From: Nocardioides pini | GTDB taxonomy: Bacteria; Actinomycetota; Actinomycetes; Propionibacteriales; Nocardioidaceae | Assembly (NCBI RefSeq): GCF_026712185.1 | Contig: NZ_JAPPUX010000002.1 | Coordinates: forward strand, 678,770-742,769 | DNA: 64,000 nt | Direction of reading: 5' to 3' | In this document: positions 59,033 through 64,000 of the stretch, one piece after another | How positions within the stretch are numbered: position 1 is the stretch's first letter | How the letters are laid out: the number at the start of each line of letters is the position of its first letter | Notes under the pieces: model-generated | Databases searched by the model: none | The model's input: the letters and a program-made list of their open reading frames with translations, nothing else | Told to the model about the DNA's origin: nothing | Program-made: the position numbers and the translations under genes

Positions 59033-59278
59033 ATGGCCAGCACCGAAGAAATCCGCGCCGACCTCGCCGAGATCGTCAACGAGGTGGCCGGCGTCGACGC
59101 CGACGACGTCCAGCTGGACAAGTCCTTCGTGGACGACCTCGACGTCGACTCGCTCTCCATGGTCGAGGTCGTCGTGGCCGCCGAGGAGAAGTTCGGCGTG
59201 ACCATCCCCGACGACGAGGTCAAGAACCTCAAGACCGTGGGCGACGCCGTCGCCTACATCGAGCGCGCCCAGGGCTGA
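59033..59278 (+). CDS. acpP: Acyl carrier protein
   Basis: An 81-residue acidic four-helix carrier. The phosphopantetheine site is D-L-D-V-D-S-L-S with Ser40. It carries growing acyl chains in fatty-acid synthesis. ATG at 59033. A 68-base spacer after fabH contains GAAGAAGGGAAGG as ribosome binding region. Confidence 0.97.
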   Translation: MASTEEIRADLAEIVNEVAGVDADDVQLDKSFVDDLDVDSLSMVEVVVAAEEKFGVTIPDDEVKNLKTVGDAVAYIERAQG

Positions 59279-59370
59279 CGCTCTCCCCGCGTCACGGGTG
59301 GCCGGTGTCCAGCCCCGGCCCCCGTGACCCAGGAACCCTCACACTCCCGCGAGAAACGGAACCTCATCTG

Positions 59371-60621
59371 ATGCCCTCGACCCGCGTAGTCGTCACCGGC
59401 CTCGGCACCACCTCCCCCGTCGGCGGGGACGTCGCCTCCACGTGGCAGGCGATGCTGTCCGGCACGTCCGGCATCAGGCGCCTCACCGACGAGTGGGTCG
59501 ACCAGCTGCCGGTGAAGATCGGCGGCCGGGTGGCGGTCGAGCCCTCGGAGGTCCTCGAGCGGGTCAAGGCCCGCCGTCTCGACCGGTCGAGCCAGTTCGC
59601 CATGGTCGCGGCCGAGCAGGCGTGGGCCGACGCGGACCTGGAGGGCTCCGGCCTCGAGGCCGAGCGGCTCGCCGTCGCGCTGGCCTCCGGCATCGGCGGC
59701 GTGACGACGCTCCTCGACAACTACGACATCCTGCTCGAGAAGGGTGCGCGCCGGGTCTCGCCGCTCGCGGTCCCCATGCTCATGCCCAACGCCCCGGCGG
59801 CCAACGTGAGCCTGAAGTACGGCGCCCGCGCCGCGGTCCACGCGCCCACCTCGGCCTGCGCGTCGGGCAACGAGGCCATCGCGATGGCCATCGACCTCAT
59901 CAGGCTGGGCCGCGCCGACGTCGTGATCGCCGGGGGCACCGAGGCCGCGATCCATCCGCTGCCGATGGCGGCGTTCGCCAACATGATGGCGCTGTCCAAG
60001 ACCGGCAGCGAGGACGGCGGCGACCCCACGACCGTGTCCCGCCCGTGGGACACCGGCCGGGACGGCTTCGTCCTCGGCGAGGGTGGTGCCGTGCTCATCC
60101 TCGAGTCCGAGGAGCACGCCCGCGCCCGCGGCGCCAAGGTCTACGCCGAGGTCCGCGGCGCCGGCATCAGCAACGACGCCCACGACATCGCCCAGCCCGA
60201 CCCCGAGGGTCGCGGCGGCACGCGCGCGATCAAGATGGCCCTCCGCGAGGGCGACGTCGACCCCGCCACCGTCGTGCACGTCAACGCCCACGCGACGTCC
60301 ACGCCCAAGGGCGACATCGCCGAGGGCCTGATGCTGCACGCCGTCCTGGGCGAGCACGTCGACCGCTGCGTGGTCACCAGCACCAAGTCGATGACCGGCC
60401 ACCTCCTCGGCGGCGCCGGGGCCCTGGAGGCCGTGGCCACCGTGATGGCGCTGCACGACCGCGTCAGCCCGCCGACGATCAACCTCGACGACAAGGACCC
60501 CGAGGTCGACCTCGACATCCCGACGTCGAAGCGCGACCTGCCCGACGGCGACGTCGTCGCACTGAACAACTCCTTCGGCTTCGGTGGCGCCAACGTCGCG
60601 GTCGCCTTCGGCAGCGCCTGA
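59371..60621 (+). CDS. fabF: 3-Oxoacyl-ACP synthase II
   Basis: A 416-residue elongating ketosynthase with Cys163 (T-S-A-C-A-S-G-N-E), His307 (N-A-H-A-T-S-T-P), Lys339 and His344 (T-K-S-M-T-G-H-L-L-G). The active site is complete. ATG at 59371; 92 bases separate it from acpP. It condenses acyl-ACP with malonyl-ACP and completes the operon's synthetic core. Confidence 0.97.
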   Translation: MPSTRVVVTGLGTTSPVGGDVASTWQAMLSGTSGIRRLTDEWVDQLPVKIGGRVAVEPSEVLERVKARRLDRSSQFAMVAAEQAWADADLEGSGLEAERLAVALASGIGGVTTLLDNYDILLEKGARRVSPLAVPMLMPNAPAANVSLKYGARAAVHAPTSACASGNEAIAMAIDLIRLGRADVVIAGGTEAAIHPLPMAAFANMMALSKTGSEDGGDPTTVSRPWDTGRDGFVLGEGGAVLILESEEHARARGAKVYAEVRGAGISNDAHDIAQPDPEGRGGTRAIKMALREGDVDPATVVHVNAHATSTPKGDIAEGLMLHAVLGEHVDRCVVTSTKSMTGHLLGGAGALEAVATVMALHDRVSPPTINLDDKDPEVDLDIPTSKRDLPDGDVVALNNSFGFGGANVAVAFGSA

Positions 60622-60639
60622 GAACGGAAGGACCTCCCG

Positions 60640-62070
60640 ATGACGACGACGGCCACCAAGCCCGCCAAGATGCCCCGTGAGCAGGACCCGCGCAACCCCG
60701 TCCACCGGCTCACCGCACTCCTCGACGAGGGCACCCTCGAGCTGCTGACCCCCGACGACGACTCGGGGATGCTCGCGGCCACCGGCCGGGTCGACGGCAC
60801 GTCCGTCGTCGCGTTCTGCAGCGACGCCACGGTGATGGGTGGCGCCATGGGCGACCTGGGCTGCCGGGTCGTCGTCGACGCCTACCACCGCGCGATCACC
60901 GACGGGGTGCCGATCATCGGCCTGTGGCACTCGGGCGGCGCCCGGCTCGCCGAGGGCGTGCTGTCGCTGCACGCCGTCGGCCGCATCTTCCAGGTGATGA
61001 CCCAGGCTTCCGGCGTCATCCCCCAGATCTCCGTCGTCCTCGGTCCCGCCGCCGGCGGCGCGGCCTACGGCCCCGCCCTCACCGACGTGGTCATCCTGGG
61101 CCCCGAGGGTCGCATCTTCGTGACCGGCCCCGACGTCGTCCGCTCGGTCACGGGCGAGGACGTCGACATGCTGCGCCTCGGCGGCCCCGAGCCCCACGGC
61201 CGTCGCTCCGGCGTCGTGCACATCCTCACCGAGTCCGAGCGCGAGGCGCTCGACCGGGCCCGCACCGTCGCGACGCTCCTCGGCGCCCAGCACAGCCTCG
61301 ACGCCGACGCGGTGGAGGACCGCGACCTCGGTGCCCTGCTGCCGGAGTCGAAGAAGCGCGCCTACGACGTGCACCCGCTCGTCGAGGGCGTCCTCGACGA
61401 GGGCACCATGCAGGAGCTCCACGCCCGCTGGGCGCCCAACATCGTCACGGCCCTCGGCCGCTTCGGGGGCCGCACCGTCGGCGTCGTGGCCAACAACCCG
61501 CTGCGCCTCGGCGGCTGCCTCGACTCGCTGTCTGCCGAGAAGGCGTCCCGCTTCGTGCGCATGTGCGACGCCTTCGGCGTGCCGCTCATCGTGCTCGTCG
61601 ACGTGCCCGGTTACCTCCCCGGCGTCGGCCAGGAGTGGGACGGCGTCGTCCGCCGCGGCGCCAAGCTGCTGCACGCCTTCGGTGAGTGCGTCGTGCCGCG
61701 CGTGACGCTGGTGACCCGCAAGACCTACGGCGGCGCCTACATCGCGATGAACGCGCGGTCCCTCGGCGCCACCCGCGTGCTGGCCTGGCCGGGTGCCGAG
61801 GTCGCCGTGATGGGCGCCGTCGCCGCCATCCGGATCCTGCACCGACGCAAGCTGGCGGAGGTGTCCCCCGAGATCCGGCCCCAGGTCGAGGCCGAGCTCG
61901 CCGCCGAGCACGAGCGGATCGCCGGAGGCGTCGACAAGGCGGTGGAGATCGGGGTCGTCGACGAGGTCGTCGAGCCCACCCGCACCCGCAGCGCGATCGC
62001 GCTGGCGATGCGCCACGAGATCGACACGGCCGGCGTGCGCCGCGGGCGGCACGGCAACATCCCGCTCTGA
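60640..62070 (+). CDS. accD: Acyl-CoA carboxylase, carboxyltransferase (beta) subunit
   Basis: A 476-residue carboxyltransferase with the N- and C-terminal crotonase-like halves: L-W-H-S-G-G-A-R-L-A-E-G-V and G-P-A-A-G-G-A-A-Y-G-P-A-L in the first; V-D-V-P-G-Y-L-P-G-V-G-Q-E and K-T-Y-G-G-A-Y-I-A-M in the second. Its place after fabF matches the fatty-acid-linked AccD of mycobacteria and Streptomyces, so malonyl-CoA production is likely. The biotin-carboxylase alpha subunit is not in the window. Confidence 0.95.
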   Translation: MTTTATKPAKMPREQDPRNPVHRLTALLDEGTLELLTPDDDSGMLAATGRVDGTSVVAFCSDATVMGGAMGDLGCRVVVDAYHRAITDGVPIIGLWHSGGARLAEGVLSLHAVGRIFQVMTQASGVIPQISVVLGPAAGGAAYGPALTDVVILGPEGRIFVTGPDVVRSVTGEDVDMLRLGGPEPHGRRSGVVHILTESEREALDRARTVATLLGAQHSLDADAVEDRDLGALLPESKKRAYDVHPLVEGVLDEGTMQELHARWAPNIVTALGRFGGRTVGVVANNPLRLGGCLDSLSAEKASRFVRMCDAFGVPLIVLVDVPGYLPGVGQEWDGVVRRGAKLLHAFGECVVPRVTLVTRKTYGGAYIAMNARSLGATRVLAWPGAEVAVMGAVAAIRILHRRKLAEVSPEIRPQVEAELAAEHERIAGGVDKAVEIGVVDEVVEPTRTRSAIALAMRHEIDTAGVRRGRHGNIPL

Positions 62071-62109
62071 GGCCGGCGCGAGGGTCAGTCGCACGCCCTC
62101 TGAACGGAC

Positions 62110-62637
62110 TCAGACAACCTGGTGCAGCCAGCGCACCGGGGCGCCCTCGCCGGCGTGGCGGAACGTCTCCAGCTCGTCGTCCCACGGCTTGCCGAGCAGG
62201 TTGTCGATCTCGAGCAGCAGCGTGGTGTCGCCGAGGGCGGCCTTCACCACCGCCGCCTTGAGGCGGTCCTCGGGGATCAGGATGTCGCCGTGCGGGCCGG
62301 TGATGGCGTGGAAGATCCCGAGGTCGGGCGTGCACGAGAAGCGGGTGCCCTCGCTGGAGCTCGTCGGCTCCTCGGTGATCTCGAAACGCAGGTGGTTCCA
62401 GCCGCGCAGCGCCGACGCCACGGCGGCGGCGGTGCCGGCCGACCCGGTCCAGGACAGCTCGGCGCGGTAGGAGCCCGGCTGGGCAGGCTGAGGCGTCCAG
62501 TCGAGCGAGACGGCAACTCCGAGGACCCCGCCCACGGCCCACTCGATGTGCGGGCAGAGTGCGGAGGGAGCAGAGTGCACGTAGAGAATGCCCCTCGTGG
62601 CCGGACCGTCCGGACGGGAAGCAATGCGTGTGGTCAC
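62110..62637 (-). CDS. DUF3145-family protein
   Basis: A 175-residue protein with G-I-L-Y-V-H-S-A-P-S-A-L-C-P-H-I-E-W-A-V, R-G-W-N-H-L-R-F-E-I-T and G-I-F-H-A-I-T-G-P-H-G-D-I, typical of DUF3145. It lies beside the fab operon in many Actinobacteria, as here. GTG at 62637 follows AAGGAGGT with ideal spacing. Function unknown; a link to lipid metabolism is inferred from synteny. Confidence 0.92.
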   Translation of the reverse strand: MTTRIASRPDGPATRGILYVHSAPSALCPHIEWAVGGVLGVAVSLDWTPQPAQPGSYRAELSWTGSAGTAAAVASALRGWNHLRFEITEEPTSSSEGTRFSCTPDLGIFHAITGPHGDILIPEDRLKAAVVKAALGDTTLLLEIDNLLGKPWDDELETFRHAGEGAPVRWLHQVV

Positions 62638-62777
62638 TGTGACCTCCTTGAGTTCCGACGCTCCAGATGCGCCTTCCCCAGCGTTCTGTCGTCAGTGCTC
62701 AAAGAGTCGAGTGACACGTATGTGATTAGAACTCCATTGTGACGCATGTGGCGCCCGAGCGCCAGCAGTCACGCCGA

Positions 62778-63791
62778 TCAGGCCTGTCGCCGCTCCAGCA
62801 CCTCGGCGCGCTCGGCGGAGTCGGTGAGCTCGTCGGAGTCGATCGCGTGCGTGCGGTGGAACCACGCCAGGGCGTCCGACTCACGGCCGGCAGCCTCGAG
62901 GGTGTCGGCGTAGGCGTAGCGCAGTCGCACCACCCAGGCCGCCCGGCTCTTCGACGTGAGCGGCGCGAGCTCGAGCGTGCGCAGGGCGGCGTCGAGCTGC
63001 CCCATGTCGCGCCGGGCGCCGGCCTCGACCAGCGTCATCTCGGCCTTCGCCTCCGAGCTGAAGTTGGCGACCGACGGGCTCTTGGCCAGCTTGATCGCCT
63101 GCTCGGGGTTGCCGAGCGCGCGGTGGCAGTCGGCCATGATCGGGAGGTAGTCGGTCGCGCCGTTCATGCGCTTCGCCGCACGCAGCTCGGAGAGCGCCTC
63201 GGCGTAGTGCCCCGCGGCGTACGCCGTCTCCCCCGCGGCCTCGCGGACGACCGCGATGCGCGAGGCACGCGCCCGGGCGGCCAGGGCGTGGCGGTAGGCG
63301 AGCTCAGGGTCCTCGTCGATGAACACACCGGCCGCGGCCAGGTGTCGGGCGACTCGGGCCGCCAGCTTCTCGGGGAGCCCCTTCAGCTGGGCACGGACGC
63401 CACGGTCGAGCTCGGCACCGGTGATGCCCTCGGGCAGGTCCGGCCCGTCGTACGCCGCCTGGTCGGCCGTGCGCGGCTGCTTGTCCTCCGCTCGGCCCCT
63501 GGGCCCGCGCTGCTGCGCGCCGGCCGGACGCTTGCCGCCCGACGGCTTGCCACCGGACGGTCCGCGGCCCGCGGCCTTGCCCCGGGTGTCCCCGGACCGG
63601 CCTGCGCCACTGCGGGAGTCACCACGGGAGTCACCGCGGGCACCGCCGCGCGAGTCGCTGCGCTGGCCTCCGCGGGAGGAGGAGCTGCCGCGACCACCGC
63701 CGGACGAGCCACCTCGTCCACTGCCGGACCCACCTCGTGACGGTCGCTGTCCTCGACGGTCCTCGGCCACAGCCGCACTTCCCTTCTCCAC
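62778..63791 (-). CDS. TPR-like protein with Arg/Gly/Ser-rich N-terminus
   Basis: A 337-residue protein. Residues 1-105 are low complexity (R-G-G, S-R-G-D, G-K-P-S-G-G) and positively charged, resembling RGG-type RNA-binding tails. Residues 120-330 are helical repeats of tetratricopeptide type (A-G-E-T-A-Y-A-A-G-H-Y-A-E-A-L-S-E-L, then A-D-T-L-E-A-A-G-R-E-S-D-A-L-A-W-F). GTG at 63791 is used; an in-frame GTG eight codons later has a better purine-rich site. Function unknown; an RNA- or ribosome-linked role fits the tail and the rRNA neighbour, but is inference. Confidence 0.85.
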   Translation of the reverse strand: MEKGSAAVAEDRRGQRPSRGGSGSGRGGSSGGGRGSSSSRGGQRSDSRGGARGDSRGDSRSGAGRSGDTRGKAAGRGPSGGKPSGGKRPAGAQQRGPRGRAEDKQPRTADQAAYDGPDLPEGITGAELDRGVRAQLKGLPEKLAARVARHLAAAGVFIDEDPELAYRHALAARARASRIAVVREAAGETAYAAGHYAEALSELRAAKRMNGATDYLPIMADCHRALGNPEQAIKLAKSPSVANFSSEAKAEMTLVEAGARRDMGQLDAALRTLELAPLTSKSRAAWVVRLRYAYADTLEAAGRESDALAWFHRTHAIDSDELTDSAERAEVLERRQA

Positions 63792-63844
63792 GCGTCGACG
63801 TCCCGTTCGGGGGCCACGCTACTCATACCGCGCCAGAAATGGCG

Positions 63845-63874
63845 CAGGGGCCACCAGATCACTGGTGGCCCCTG
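63845..63874 (-). terminator. rRNA operon terminator
   Basis: CAGGGGCCACCAG pairs perfectly with CTGGTGGCCCCTG around a 4-base loop, 12 bases past the 5S 3' end on the minus strand. Confidence 0.85.
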
Positions 63875-63886
63875 CCAAATGTTTGT

Positions 63887-64000
63887 CCGGCGGCGTCCTA
63901 CTCTCCCACAACCTCTCGGTTGCAGTACCATCGGCGCTGAAAGGCTTAACTTCCGGGTTCGGTATGGGACCGGGTGTTTCCCGTTTCGCTATGGCCGCCG
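63887..64000 (-). rRNA. rrf: 5S ribosomal RNA (5' end at or just beyond window)
   Basis: The minus strand gives GGCGGCCATAGCG, later GGTCCCATACCGAACCCGG, then AAGTTAAGCC and GATGGTACTGC, ending GAGAGTAGGACGCCGCCG. These are the conserved 5S blocks, with the terminal helix closing CGGCGGC against GCCGCCG. The 23S and 16S genes should lie to the right. Confidence 0.97.

Noticed and set aside
59254..62094. 946-codon minus-strand frame opposite fabF and accD
   Set aside because: The plus strand carries intact active-site motifs throughout; the minus frame has none.

Overview
The window is high-GC DNA (roughly 70%) with dense genes, GTG starts, ATGA/GTGA overlaps and strong codon-position GC bias. 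Several neighbourhoods are typical of Actinobacteria: glnA2-glnE, a FasR-type regulator followed by fabD-fabH-acpP-fabF-accD, DUF3052 next to aceE, and DUF3145. Together they point to a Nocardioides-like member of the Propionibacteriales. This is an inference from gene content; no search was run. It reads as chromosome: housekeeping genes, RNase P RNA, a tRNA-Val and the end of an rRNA operon, with no prophage, integrase, transposase or CRISPR array.

Layout. 1-2255: a FUSC-type exporter cut by the window edge, then a coupled SRPBCC-ArsR-SRPBCC operon. 2257-8078 (minus): a membrane protein and SatD-type regulator with twin operators, then glnE and glnA2 (nitrogen assimilation). 8133-10770 (minus): a four-gene coupled cassette resembling a type VII secretion effector locus. 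10829-14890: a two-component system surrounded by four small exported proteins, two of them tandem paralogues. 15122-22593: nadE, a two-domain GNAT enzyme, a secreted PQQ-type dehydrogenase, panB, a lysine-rich histone-like protein, map and rnpB. 22773-31394: mostly accessory genes (unknowns, a 3-hydroxyisobutyrate-dehydrogenase-like enzyme, a SulP transporter, an ABC-F ATPase) plus a LexA-type site.

31414-36153 (minus) is a six-gene translationally coupled operon: an MDR dehydrogenase, a PTPS-fold protein with most catalytic residues replaced, a GT4 glycosyltransferase, a flippase-like membrane protein, a RibD-type reductase and GTP cyclohydrolase II. Opposite it lies an LtaS/sulfatase-like membrane enzyme, then an ECF sigma/anti-sigma pair and a CDP-alcohol phosphatidyltransferase. 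This is the best candidate for an undescribed system: GTP-derived pyrimidine/pterin-type chemistry joined to glycosylation and membrane export. Next to it, an AbiEi/DUF559 gene is bracketed by two 89-bp hairpin repeats, and the second repeat supplies the gene's last codons.

41430-51357 holds housekeeping and lipid genes (RNB exoribonuclease, yaaA, a FUSC protein, a zinc-ribbon coiled-coil protein, a Nif3-like protein, two acyl-CoA ligases, a peroxiredoxin). 51538-54333 is aceE (pyruvate dehydrogenase E1) carrying one in-frame TAA where the family has a tyrosine codon. 55515-62070 is the fatty-acid synthesis operon; its FabD has a C-terminal biotinyl-like domain without the biotin-accepting motif. 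The window closes with DUF3145, a TPR protein, and the terminator and 5S rRNA of an rRNA operon entering from the right on the minus strand.
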